A stretch of 64,000 nucleotides of DNA from contig NZ_LMDP01000001.1 in assembly GCF_001425835.1 (NCBI RefSeq), forward strand, positions 1,241,476 through 1,305,475. Reading direction: 5' to 3'. Positions 38,314 to 46,570 of this stretch are shown here, one piece after another. The stretch is from Afipia sp. Root123D2. Its GTDB lineage: Bacteria > Pseudomonadota > Alphaproteobacteria > Rhizobiales > Xanthobacteraceae. Numbering within the stretch: position 1 is the stretch's first letter; every line of letters begins with the position of its first letter. A program made the position numbers and the translations under genes. A model generated the notes under the pieces. The model made no database searches. It was not told where the DNA came from and worked only from the letters and a program-made list of their open reading frames with translations.

Positions 38314-38679
38314 TTGGCAAGACCACGTGCTCCAACGGCCAGAGCAGAAGTCGAAGGCCGCCACATCAAGAATCCACACCGCTATAAGCGAAACACGCCA
38401 ACCGCGTCACCGATCGGTGATCCGCCAGCCTGGCTAAACGAAGGCCAGAAATCCGCATGGCGCTCACTTGAGTCCGAACTTCCCTGGTTGCGCGTCAGCG
38501 ACCGGTGCATCGTGAGCATTGCCGCGGTGCTGCGTGCGCGATTGGAGTCGGGCCAGGAGATGGGAACGAAATCGCTGAGCTTGTTGAGGCTCTGTCTCAG
38601 CAGCATGGGCGCGACGCCGGCGGATGCATCGAAAATCAATTGGGCGCCAGCAGAGGAGCCCGACGACATCCTTGACTAA
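38314..38679 (+). CDS. Phage terminase small subunit (P27-like)
   Basis: A 121-residue protein with the pattern of P27-type small terminases: a basic N-terminus (MARPRAPTARAEVEG), NPHRYKRNTP, then IGDPPAWLNEGQKSAWRSLE and LPWLRVSDRCIV. It ends SSMGATPADASKINWAPA. Small terminases choose the DNA to be packaged; the large subunit that cuts and pumps DNA is not present in this window. In satellites such as PICIs, a private small terminase redirects helper packaging. Here that is inference. Confidence 0.7.
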   Translation: MARPRAPTARAEVEGRHIKNPHRYKRNTPTASPIGDPPAWLNEGQKSAWRSLESELPWLRVSDRCIVSIAAVLRARLESGQEMGTKSLSLLRLCLSSMGATPADASKINWAPAEEPDDILD

Positions 38680-38792
38680 TCGTCGCGCCGCTCGACGTAC
38701 CGCATAACGTCTTGCCGCTTTTGCCACCAGCGCACCACCAGCGCGAACCCCGCCAAGACCGCTAGCACCCCCGCAATATTCTCTAAAATCAT
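38676..38792 (-). CDS. Possible 38-residue membrane protein
   Basis: Minus-strand frame from the ATG at 38792: MILENIAGVLAVLAGFALVV followed by RWWQKRQDVMRYVERRDD. One membrane helix with a positively charged C-terminal side. Its stop overlaps the terminase stop on the other strand. Only a weak GAG precedes the start. Holin-like size but only one helix; could be spurious. Confidence 0.35.
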   Translation of the reverse strand: MILENIAGVLAVLAGFALVVRWWQKRQDVMRYVERRDD

Positions 38793-38904
38793 CTCGCGAC
38801 CCAAAAGTCGAATAACCGCACGGCTGCATGTGCCGGTCAAGCGGGCTCGCAACATCTCTACTGCGCGACCGTGGACGTACCGGCTCGCTCTTCAAAGGAA
38901 AACC

Positions 38905-40539
38905 ATGACCGCTCTCAACGTTGTTCAGACACACGACGCCATCCATTTCTTCTCAGACGGCGCATTCATTGATCCGAATACCAACCGTATGGTCACCATC
39001 GGCCAAAAGGTTTTCGCGTTTCCTCATGCGCGATGCGCGATCGGTATTAGCGGCCCGCTTGAGTTGTGTCGACAACTCGGAATGACAGGGCAGATGTGCG
39101 TGACAATCGATCAGGTCGTCGCCGACGTCGAGGCTATCCTCCCAAAAATGATCGAGATTTTCGTCGATGGCCGTCCTGAGTTGAACCTCGGATTCTATGT
39201 GGGTGGCTTCTCCCCGGACGGTGAGCGGCAATTCTTCAAACTAAACGCCAAGACAACTGACAAGGAGTTCAAATTCGTTCGGTGCGATACTGACTGTTGG
39301 AACTACTCGCCGGCGTTTACATCACATTCGCTACGTTTGGTGATAGGAAACCAAAAAGCTGATGAGTTTGGCAGTGGTTTTACCGAGCGTCTGGGAATCT
39401 CCGATCCGGTTTCGCATGGCATGCTGGCGCTGGAAGCGCAACGCGGGCTTAAGGTTTGCGATGCCGGCTTGGCGGGAGGGTCGGCCTTCACCGTTGGCGC
39501 TTTTGCGCAGCTGACAACGGTTTATGCGGACCGTGTTGAATCACGCATTCTGAAGCATTGGCCGGATAGGTGCGGAGCACCGATTAATCCGGAGGGGGCT
39601 GCCAAGGTTTATCAGTTTGGCTTTGGGAAGGTGTCCTACCAGCCAGGAGGGCTCGTCGGGTTCAAGGGCGCCAACGACGCGTCGAATGGTATCAACACCG
39701 GCGCCTCGTCCAACTATTCGGTAAATTCGACCGATGGCTATGTCGCGCCAACCATCTCGGGTACAACGACTGGAACGTTCGCCCTCAGCTCTACCGGTGG
39801 CGGCGGTCGACAGTCATCGGACGGGGAAAGCCTTGCGATGCAATTTACCGCACCATCGGACGGCACGATTGATACTGCCCGCATGAGCGTTAACAGCGTC
39901 ACTACCGGCGGCACCTGGGAGGCGCGCCTCTATTCGAATAATTCCGGTTCTCCGGGAACGAAGATCGGTTCTTCAAGTTCAGGAACGTCGATCACGACCA
40001 GTGGGGCGAAAACGTTCACCTTCGGGTCGCCTCCGTCCGTGACAGGCAGCACAGTCTATTGGTTGGTGGTGACCCCTGTATCCGGTACACCAAACGTATT
40101 TTTCGACACGGCGGCTAACAGCGCTAGCTATGGGTCTGGTCGCGGTGCAACTATCACCGCGATTACCAATAATCTCCCATCGTCTGAAGATTGGCGTATG
40201 GAGATCAATTATGTTGGCACGCCCAACAACATGACGTTGGTCACAGCCGCGCAAACCGCGGACTCGTCGGTGAGTAATGGCCGCGTTCTTCTCGAATACG
40301 ACAACATTGCGACGCCGACACTTAATACTGATTTGACAGTCGAGGTGACTTGCGACGGCGGATCGAACTGGGCTGCTGCGACACTGACGCTCGTTACCGC
40401 CAATAGTCAGGGCGGACGAAGTGTAGCAGAGACAGCAGACACCGCCTGCACTGCAGGGACATCATTCGCGGCGCGCATCAAGACACTCAACGGGAAAAAC
40501 GTAAAGATTCATGGTCTGACGCTGGATTGGCGGGAGTGA
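38905..40539 (+). CDS. Tail-fibre-like protein with N-terminal Ntn-hydrolase-like domain
   Basis: A 544-residue protein. Residues about 1-200 resemble a proteasome-type Ntn-hydrolase fold (THDAIHFFSDGAFIDPNTNR, then IGQKVFAFPHARCAIGISGP). Residues about 215-400 are Gly/Ser/Thr-rich beta structure (GTTTGTFALSSTGGGGRQSS). The C-terminus (MTLVTAAQTADSSVSNGRVL, ending VKIHGLTLDWRE) is like the ends of phage tail fibres. AAGGA precedes the ATG at 38905. It could be a host-recognition protein with a fused enzyme. The domain calls are by eye. Confidence 0.6.
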   Translation: MTALNVVQTHDAIHFFSDGAFIDPNTNRMVTIGQKVFAFPHARCAIGISGPLELCRQLGMTGQMCVTIDQVVADVEAILPKMIEIFVDGRPELNLGFYVGGFSPDGERQFFKLNAKTTDKEFKFVRCDTDCWNYSPAFTSHSLRLVIGNQKADEFGSGFTERLGISDPVSHGMLALEAQRGLKVCDAGLAGGSAFTVGAFAQLTTVYADRVESRILKHWPDRCGAPINPEGAAKVYQFGFGKVSYQPGGLVGFKGANDASNGINTGASSNYSVNSTDGYVAPTISGTTTGTFALSSTGGGGRQSSDGESLAMQFTAPSDGTIDTARMSVNSVTTGGTWEARLYSNNSGSPGTKIGSSSSGTSITTSGAKTFTFGSPPSVTGSTVYWLVVTPVSGTPNVFFDTAANSASYGSGRGATITAITNNLPSSEDWRMEINYVGTPNNMTLVTAAQTADSSVSNGRVLLEYDNIATPTLNTDLTVEVTCDGGSNWAAATLTLVTANSQGGRSVAETADTACTAGTSFAARIKTLNGKNVKIHGLTLDWRE

Positions 40540-40570
40540 GTGCCGCAGCCAGCGCGACCTCGACCGGGAG

Positions 40571-40678
40571 CTATCGCCAATTTGGCGGCTCCATCTCACG
40601 AAGTTTCGCGATGACTCCCGCCACCACAACGACAATAAGAGCGAGCGCAACGGCGCCGCTGACTAAGAAATAAACCAT
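40571..40678 (-). CDS. Possible 35-residue membrane protein
   Basis: Minus-strand frame: MVYFLVSGAVALALIVVVVA followed by GVIAKLREMEPPNWR, one strongly hydrophobic helix and a charged tail. No clear ribosome binding site at the ATG at 40678; the frame is open further upstream. It fills most of the 252-bp gap between the fibre-like and transglutaminase-like genes, which otherwise shows nothing. Confidence 0.35.
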   Translation of the reverse strand: MVYFLVSGAVALALIVVVVAGVIAKLREMEPPNWR

Positions 40679-40791
40679 CGAAATGAACCCGATCCCAAAT
40701 GGGTCAACAATATGGGGCTTGGTAATGGACGTCCAGGGATGTCCGTGGGCCTGGTATTGATCGTTTGCCCCGCAGTCGGTAAGTTGCCTCA

Positions 40792-41604
40792 ATGGCAGTA
40801 TCCCGGCGCAACTTCTGTGGACTAGTGGCATTCACGCCGATCGCGCTCTCGGCTGTCACCGCCCCGGCGTCTGCCACCACGGAACGACGGCCTGTCGTAA
40901 AGTTATTTTCGTCGAACGCACCTGCCGAGGCTCTGTCATCCACGATGGCGGCTAGGGTTCTTCCGAGTGATGCCGTCACCATGGCTCCCGGCAACTACCT
41001 TTTTGCTGGTCAGGGCTTCGATTGCAATCGTGCTGGCCTTTACCGATTTTGGGATGGGGGAAGTTCTCCGATTCAATCCCGATTGGTCATGACAAAGGGT
41101 GGGCTTTATGAGTTCATCTCGGGCGCGTCCTGGCATCATGAACATGGTACAGAGGACGAGCAGGCAGATTTTCAAGCCATGGCAAATGCCGGCCGGACTC
41201 ACAAGTGGCGGCTACGGTGCGGATACATCGCCGGATTGATGGTGTGGATGCTTCCGCAGTTCGGTTACCAGGCGCGCAAAATCAATCTTCTGACCCGCGA
41301 AGAGCGTAACGGCGTCGACGATGGGCATATCATTTTCGAGGTATTCCACGAAAACAAGTGGAAGGCGTGGGACCTCACCAATGGCGTCTATTTTACTTTG
41401 AATGGAAAACATCTGTCGGCGGCTGAGATCATCGACGCCGGGGTGTTGAACTGCACGCGTGTTAGGCTAGATGCAGATGACAGGTACGGCGCGTCGGTTG
41501 CCGGTAAATTTTGCCTCGGCTCCTATGTCGACATGATGATGAACACGCCGGAGGAAGTGGATGCATGGTTCGCGCGCATCTTCCAGTCTTGGTCTGTAGG
41601 CTGA
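40792..41604 (+). CDS. Tat-exported transglutaminase-like protein
   Basis: A 270-residue protein with a twin-arginine signal (VSRRNFCGLVAFTPIALSAV, cleavage near ASA). The mature part has the transglutaminase-like (papain-fold) pattern: Cys in RLRCGYIAGLMVW, His in DDGHIIFEVF and Asp in KWKAWDLTNGVYF, spaced as in the Cys-His-Asp triad. Such proteins are peptidases or cross-linkers; the substrate is unknown. It follows the fibre-like gene and may be an envelope-acting cargo protein. The start fits the signal peptide; the ribosome binding site is weak. Confidence 0.6.
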   Translation: MAVSRRNFCGLVAFTPIALSAVTAPASATTERRPVVKLFSSNAPAEALSSTMAARVLPSDAVTMAPGNYLFAGQGFDCNRAGLYRFWDGGSSPIQSRLVMTKGGLYEFISGASWHHEHGTEDEQADFQAMANAGRTHKWRLRCGYIAGLMVWMLPQFGYQARKINLLTREERNGVDDGHIIFEVFHENKWKAWDLTNGVYFTLNGKHLSAAEIIDAGVLNCTRVRLDADDRYGASVAGKFCLGSYVDMMMNTPEEVDAWFARIFQSWSVG

Positions 41605-41672
41605 TCTGATTTTTTAAGTTGAACCGCAAATGGCGTCGGTGACTTTTAGTCCGCGCGCATTCGCTGGGCAAA

Positions 41673-41855
41673 TCACTCGCCAGGAATTTCGGACGAATCC
41701 TTCGGAGGCTTAACCGCCCGGATCAGCTTCTGAAGCTTCGAAGATTCCAGCGGATCTTCGTCGCACTTTGAGCAGATGAATGTTTTCTTCCGTCCTTTAA
41801 ACATGGACGTCATCGGCTGTCTGCACGTTGGGCAATAAGGCGCTGAGCTTCCCAT
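41673..41855 (-). CDS. Small zinc-ribbon protein
   Basis: A 60-residue protein with two CxxC knuckles: CPTCRQPM near residue 8 and CSKCDED near residue 28, separated by FKGRKKTFI. A lysine-rich helix follows (LQKLIRAVKPPKD). Similar small ribbon proteins are common in Bradyrhizobium genomes, with no known function. Last gene of the minus-strand set that contains Ku. Confidence 0.6.
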   Translation of the reverse strand: MGSSAPYCPTCRQPMTSMFKGRKKTFICSKCDEDPLESSKLQKLIRAVKPPKDSSEIPGE

Positions 41856-41925
41856 TCTCCACTCTAGGCACAGTCTCGCCGCTTTGTCAGTACGGTTTGC
41901 GGTGCAGCGAGCGCAAGCAGCGCGA

Positions 41926-42099
41926 TTAGTGAAGTGCTAACAGCCCAAGTATCGTCGGTGGAATCCACTGCGGGACGAACGCGATAACCAGCACAGCCGC
42001 TAGCCCGACTAAACACAGGCCTGCGCCGAGGCCGAAAAAAAACCCCAGCGCCAATTCGGAAAGGCCGTCGTCGTGCGGGTAATGGTGGCGTTTGGACAT
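41926..42099 (-). CDS. 57-residue membrane protein
   Basis: Minus-strand frame from the ATG at 42099: MSKRHHYPHDDGLSELALGF, then a long hydrophobic stretch (FFGLGAGLCLVGLAAVLVIA) and PQWIPPTILGLLALH. One or two membrane segments. The start lies five bases after the stop of the next upstream gene on this strand, which fits an operon, although the ribosome binding site is weak. Function unknown. Confidence 0.45.
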   Translation of the reverse strand: MSKRHHYPHDDGLSELALGFFFGLGAGLCLVGLAAVLVIAFVPQWIPPTILGLLALH

Positions 42100-42103
42100 A
42101 GTT

Positions 42104-42346
42104 TTACCGATAGATCACCCACACCACGCCGGCCGACCACATAGCGACTGCACAGCCGAACCCAACGATCAGGGGCAAGAGATCCAGCCAGGTTAGCGTC
42201 CGCCTTTTGCGCTTTGAGGGTTGCATTTCATCGACGCCAGTGTGGTCACGGCTTTGTTTCACCGAAAGCTTCCTTTCGATATCGCGCGCTAGGCTAGCCC
42301 GAGCATTGAGCAGAGCTAACTCTACCAATCGCTTGAGGCCGTGCAA
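42104..42346 (-). CDS. Small membrane-anchored protein after ku
   Basis: An 80-residue frame starting at a TTG 15 bp after the ku stop; an ATG 40 codons in (MQPSKRKRRTLTW) is an alternative. Basic N-terminal part, then a C-terminal membrane helix (LLPLIVGFGCAVAMWSAGVV). Possibly co-transcribed with ku. No family recognised, and the true start is unsure. Confidence 0.45.
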   Translation of the reverse strand: MHGLKRLVELALLNARASLARDIERKLSVKQSRDHTGVDEMQPSKRKRRTLTWLDLLPLIVGFGCAVAMWSAGVVWVIYR

Positions 42347-42361
42347 GGTGATGAGCGCCTG

Positions 42362-43300
42362 TCAGCCAGCCTTCCGTGACCGCGCTGTCGACCTCGAAGG
42401 CTTTTCAGCTTTCTTCCTTTCTGCCTTGGCTTCGCCTTTGCCACTGATAGGAAGCAGCAATTCGCCTTGTCCAGCAGCGCGCTTCTTTCCTTTTTTAGGT
42501 TTTGCCCCAGATGTCGGCTGCTTGACGTCCTTTAGGCTACTCCGGAGAGCGTCCATCAGATCAATAACGTTACCGGAAGTCCGAGACTTCGCAGGGGCGT
42601 CTATTGCTTGGCCCGCACGTTTCTTATTGATCAGTTCAACAAGGGCCGACTCGTAATGATCCTCGAACTTCTCGGGTTCAAATTGACCAGTTTTTTGTTC
42701 GACAATGTGCTTCGCTAGGTCGAGCATGTCCTTCGTAATTTTCACGTCTTGGATATCGTCGAAGTAGTCTTTCTCGGAGCGCACCTCATAAGGATAGCGA
42801 AGCAAAGTACCCATGATGCCTTTGCCGAGCGGCTCTAGCCCGATGATGTGTTCGCGGTTCGTCAGAACAACGCGACCAATCGCCACCATGCCCATGCTTT
42901 TGATGGTTTCGCGAATGACAGCGAAAGCATCGTGACCAATTTTGCCATCCGGGACCAGGTAATACGGTCGGATTAGATAACGAGGATCGATATCGTCTCT
43001 ATGGACAAATTCGTCTATCTCGATTGTTCTCGTGGACTCTAGTGCAATGTTTTCAAGCTCGTCCTTGGAGACTTGTATGTAGGTGTCCTTGTCGACGGGA
43101 TAGCCCTTTATGATGTCTTCCGCCTCAACCTCTTCACCGGATTCCGCATCTACCTTGAGATACCGAATGCGGTGACCGGTGTTTCGATTGATCTGATTGA
43201 AGCTAATTTTCTCAGCGTCGGAAGTTGCCGGATACAATGCGACCGGGCAGTTAACGAGCGAGAGACGCAAAAAACCCTTCCAATTGGCTCGCGGGGCCAT
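42362..43300 (-). CDS. ku: Ku DNA end-binding protein (NHEJ)
   Basis: A 312-residue bacterial Ku homologue, the ring protein that holds double-strand ends for ligase LigD. Family motifs: MAPRANWKGFLRLSLVNCPV at the N-terminus, ISFNQINRNTGHRIRY, then EIDEFVHRDDIDPRYLIRPY and MVAIGRVVLTNREHI. The core ends near YESALVELINKK, and a Lys-rich tail of about 80 residues follows. AGGAG lies seven bases before the ATG at 43300; a longer frame is open upstream without support. No ligD is present in this window. Mycobacteriophages Omega and Corndog also carry Ku, so a role on the element's own DNA ends is possible. Confidence 0.92.
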   Translation of the reverse strand: MAPRANWKGFLRLSLVNCPVALYPATSDAEKISFNQINRNTGHRIRYLKVDAESGEEVEAEDIIKGYPVDKDTYIQVSKDELENIALESTRTIEIDEFVHRDDIDPRYLIRPYYLVPDGKIGHDAFAVIRETIKSMGMVAIGRVVLTNREHIIGLEPLGKGIMGTLLRYPYEVRSEKDYFDDIQDVKITKDMLDLAKHIVEQKTGQFEPEKFEDHYESALVELINKKRAGQAIDAPAKSRTSGNVIDLMDALRSSLKDVKQPTSGAKPKKGKKRAAGQGELLLPISGKGEAKAERKKAEKPSRSTARSRKAG

Positions 43301-43369
43301 GGACGCACTCCTACGCAACATTACACAATCGCGATTCAATTGCGGGCGGGCCCGTTGGTTCCATGGAGA

Positions 43370-43582
43370 TCACGAGCGGCGGCGCAAATCGTGCTCGACC
43401 TGCTTTACAGCCCGATAGTCGTTGAGGAACTCGATATTCGAGTATGCGCCTTGCTTTGCGAGCAGGTGGTAGATTCCACCGATCCGTCGCAGCCAAAACT
43501 TCATCGGCCCTGGAGGGAGTGTGCGAGCCTCCAGCAGGGTCCTCTTGGCGTGGGCCATCAGATAGTCAGGCGCGTCAGACAT
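43370..43582 (-). CDS. Small hypothetical protein upstream of ku
   Basis: A 70-residue protein (MSDAPDYLMAHAKRTLLEAR, ending VKQVEHDLRRRS), basic and probably all helical. It lies 69 bp upstream of ku on the same strand and is probably its operon partner. No family recognised. Confidence 0.5.
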   Translation of the reverse strand: MSDAPDYLMAHAKRTLLEARTLPPGPMKFWLRRIGGIYHLLAKQGAYSNIEFLNDYRAVKQVEHDLRRRS

Positions 43583-43689
43583 GAGGATAGAACATCGCTT
43601 ATTCTGCGATGTTCCCGCGCCTCCCGTGGAACGAGAGCAGGTCGAAACCGTTCGGGGGTAAGTAGCGTTGCGTTGAGTGAGTAAGGCGT

Positions 43690-43881
43690 ATGACCCCCGA
43701 ACAAAGAATAGCCGCCGCGGTGAGGGATGCTCAGCTTGTCCTGTCAGCGTATGTCGAGCCCGGCTTTCGAGATCCCGAGCGAACGATCAACGAACTTTTT
43801 AATGTGCTGGACGACTACCAGCTCATAGAGGCGTTGGAAGAGTTCGAGAGCGGGAAGGAGTCGACTGACGCCCGGCACTAG
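43690..43881 (+). CDS. Small hypothetical protein
   Basis: A 63-residue acidic helical protein (MTPEQRIAAAVRDAQLVLSA, ending EEFESGKESTDARH). It diverges from the ku operon. No clear family. Similar short helical proteins are often found on rhizobial islands. Confidence 0.45.
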   Translation: MTPEQRIAAAVRDAQLVLSAYVEPGFRDPERTINELFNVLDDYQLIEALEEFESGKESTDARH

Positions 43882-44030
43882 TCGGGTGGCGTGGGCGCGC
43901 GGTATGCCGGCGATCTTTGGAGCCGGGCCCGCGCGCTTTCGCATTGGCCGCAGGTTGATGGTCCGGCCCGATGCCAGGGCGCCAGACCGGGATAGGCTAT
44001 CTAGGAATATCTGACCAATTGGAGCCAAAA

Positions 44031-44489
44031 ATGAACGCTGAAGAATTGGCTAATAAATTTAAGGCGAAGATCGCGGCCGCCGTCGCTGAAAGGGAAAGGC
44101 AAACTGGAATTGCCAACGATAATGCGGAAAAGCGAACTGCTGACATCGAGTATTGCAAAGATGCGCTATAACGCGAAGTTATTCCCTTTTTGAATGAGCT
44201 TAAGCACCACCTAGGAGACGATCAGTTTTCTTTCGCTCCTCAGGTCGGGCTCAATGATCATCGCCCGGTAGGAGTGTCCTTCACGATTGGAAATGGTGCT
44301 CCCACAAGCATTACGACGTTATACGGGAACATTGTAGTTACGCGCGTGGGGGATAGTGGAACATCAAAAGGCATCCCGTTTGTTTTTGATCCAGAGGCTG
44401 AACCTTACATTTCTAATTCCGGGGATTTGACGCGTGATAAAATAGCCAAGTTGATCGAGATGGTTATGGACCAGACAGGGTCGCCATAA
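44031..44489 (+). pseudogene. Hypothetical gene broken by an in-frame TAA
   Basis: A gene with a good start (GGAG, six bases before the ATG at 44031) encodes MNAEELANKFKAKIAAAVAE through YCKDAL and stops at TAA 44169-44171. The same frame continues directly as REVIPFLNELKHHLGDDQFS for about 105 more codons to 44489. The second part has no ribosome binding site of its own. The whole would be about 152 residues. A nonsense mutation is the simplest reading; stop readthrough or a sequencing error is possible. No function recognised. Confidence 0.55.
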
Positions 44490-44641
44490 AACTCAGAGAC
44501 CAATCGAGCCGCAGCCGATTGTTTGGGCGCAGTGGCGAGCGGGGCGGGATGGCGCTGGCCTGTCGCGGCTAAAGCGGGAACGGCTAATGAAGAAGGCGAG
44601 GAAGTGGGCGCTGAGGAGGGTGGCTTGAATCGGCCGACGTA

Positions 44642-45412
44642 CTATTGCGGCCTTTGTTCGACTTCAAAATCAATGAGGGCACTGAATTCGTCGTCCAGGC
44701 CCCCAGCAGGACCCATGTTTGTAGCGGTCGCCTTGACTCGCAAGCGCTTTGGTTGGCCACCGTCCGGAATATTCCAGCTAATCACTGCATCAAGAAAGTA
44801 CGTCGGCGAGTGAGATCCCGGTTCTGGCGGTAGGCTGGCCGCGAAGAAAAGCGCCGCATTGATCCAAATATTGAGCGGAATGAACGTATCAGTGTCACGA
44901 GTAATGAAAATAATCGGTAAGTCGTGCCGTTGAGTTACATCATAAATGGTGTTTCCTACCTGCACTTGTGATCCTGGTAGTACGGCAATATTCTTTTTTT
45001 GAAGCGAGGGGCTTTCTAACAGTTTTCGTAGATCGTAAGGGGCAACACTCCACGATATCTTTGCATCCAGCGCATTATAGGTGCTCTTATTTTTAAGCTT
45101 TAGCTTTGGTACGGCCCAGTGCCCACGAGGTAACTGATCGCCTTCATTAAACATCGTAAAAGCCTCACCTTTCGATGGATTCCATTTCAGTACGGCTCGT
45201 TGCGTAGAGGCGACCAGGTCAATGTCCGGTTGATTTACGTTTTGCCAGATGAATTGTTGAATTTGGATGGCCGCCACAAGCAAGAAAAGTATGAGTCCTG
45301 TGAAGCCAATCCACAGTCCAAACGATTTATCCCCTCCATACCATCCGCTGATCGCTACGCCGCCGAGTAAAAGGCCCCCAATCAGCGGAAGCCAAAAAAT
45401 TGCAATGTCCAT
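44642..45412 (-). CDS. Membrane-anchored hypothetical protein
   Basis: A 256-residue protein. Two N-terminal membrane helices (IFWLPLIGGLLLGGVAIS and IGFTGLILFLLVAAIQIQQF) are followed by a soluble domain of about 190 residues without recognisable motifs (WNPSKGEAFTMFNEGDQLPR). The ATG at 45412 has GAG at good spacing; another ATG five codons upstream is possible. The composition is A+T richer than the chromosomal flanks. It lies 42 bp after the next gene upstream on its strand (45469-46491). Confidence 0.55.
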   Translation of the reverse strand: MDIAIFWLPLIGGLLLGGVAISGWYGGDKSFGLWIGFTGLILFLLVAAIQIQQFIWQNVNQPDIDLVASTQRAVLKWNPSKGEAFTMFNEGDQLPRGHWAVPKLKLKNKSTYNALDAKISWSVAPYDLRKLLESPSLQKKNIAVLPGSQVQVGNTIYDVTQRHDLPIIFITRDTDTFIPLNIWINAALFFAASLPPEPGSHSPTYFLDAVISWNIPDGGQPKRLRVKATATNMGPAGGLDDEFSALIDFEVEQRPQ

Positions 45413-45468
45413 CTTTTTTCTCGTCATCGCGCAAAAACCAAACTGGCAAAACTGAGACGTTCAGGCAT

Positions 45469-46491
45469 TTAGAATCTGTAGCCCAATCCGGCTGTTATCT
45501 GAGTGGTGTAATAGACCGCTCCCAACCCGTTAATGCCGGCTGGCATAAAATGAGTTTGAACTTCGCCCTCGACGCGCGCGAACAGTCTGCCGAAGTTCTT
45601 TTCGAGGCCGAGGCCGACAGTGAGATAAGGCTGAATGGTGTTAGCCGTTCTGACGGAAACCGTACCGCCTGTGATCGACCCGCAGCCTACAACGTAAGCG
45701 TCTCCGGAATCTGGACCTGTCGGAATAACCACGCTAACTGGATTGTTGCAGGTCAGGCGTGCTGTGCTGTCACTCACCGATGTTGACTTGATCATTTCGG
45801 CGCCGCCGCCAAATTTTGCGTAAATTAGAGAGTCGGCAATCACGCTACCAAACCTCGCGGACGCGTCGAATGCAGCTGTGCGTTCGAGCTTGTTGGTGAG
45901 CGCGAACGCTGACCGGTATGGGAAACCAAAGGGAAACTGCGGTGCACTGGCGTTGGTCGTACAGAAGGGATCGCCAAAGCTCTGGCACCAGCCGGACCAA
46001 TAAGGAAAAGAAATCGGAGTGCCGACGAACGAGTCAGAACGCTCCGCCTTGGACATCGAGTATAAGGCGCGCCCTTCAAGGCCAAATAAAATGTTCTCGC
46101 TCTGAAAATTCCAACCTGCAGCGGCGCCTACTAAAGCACCTTGCATCATAGGAAGGGTAGGAGGGGCAAATGGCAACGATCCCGGATTGTCTCCACCGAA
46201 GTCGTAGCCTCCCACGCCCACAACGTAAGCGCCCGCAAACTCCTTCTTTAGCGGAATGTTGGGGCTTGATACGGTGACCGTGTTTCTGGTCAGCGCCAGC
46301 GACGAGGAGCGGAGATGAACCGGCTGGCGTTTCTCAATCCGCGCTGCAGCGTCATAGCACGCCAAACGCTCTTTTCCATTTTTCAGAGTTGAGCAGAACT
46401 TTAGATCTTCCGATATGTCGGCACGGGCGACCGCGCTGCTGAACGCAACAAGGCATGCTGTGATGCACAGCGCCCCGAACGATTTTTTCAT
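45469..46491 (-). CDS. Outer-membrane beta-barrel protein
   Basis: A 340-residue exported protein. The signal peptide MKKSFGALCITACLVAFSSA is cleaved near ARA-DISED. A short Cys-containing segment (FCSTLKNGKERLACYDAAAR) precedes an 8-stranded-type porin domain of the rhizobial immunogenic outer-membrane family. It ends YYTTQITAGLGYRF with the terminal Phe recognised by the Bam machine. GGAG lies six bases before the ATG. A surface protein on the element could alter phage sensitivity; this is inference. Confidence 0.7.
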   Translation of the reverse strand: MKKSFGALCITACLVAFSSAVARADISEDLKFCSTLKNGKERLACYDAAARIEKRQPVHLRSSSLALTRNTVTVSSPNIPLKKEFAGAYVVGVGGYDFGGDNPGSLPFAPPTLPMMQGALVGAAAGWNFQSENILFGLEGRALYSMSKAERSDSFVGTPISFPYWSGWCQSFGDPFCTTNASAPQFPFGFPYRSAFALTNKLERTAAFDASARFGSVIADSLIYAKFGGGAEMIKSTSVSDSTARLTCNNPVSVVIPTGPDSGDAYVVGCGSITGGTVSVRTANTIQPYLTVGLGLEKNFGRLFARVEGEVQTHFMPAGINGLGAVYYTTQITAGLGYRF

Positions 46492-46570
46492 TCAAATCTC
46501 CCCAGACCCGCACCAAGCCTAGCGCGACCTAGGATGCCCGCACAATGCTCCGCTCGTATCGCAGTGCGAT

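Noticed and set aside
44523-44813. A 96-codon plus-strand frame opposite the membrane-protein gene at 44642-45412.
   Set aside because: No ribosome binding site, and most of it overlaps the coding sequence of a better supported minus-strand gene.
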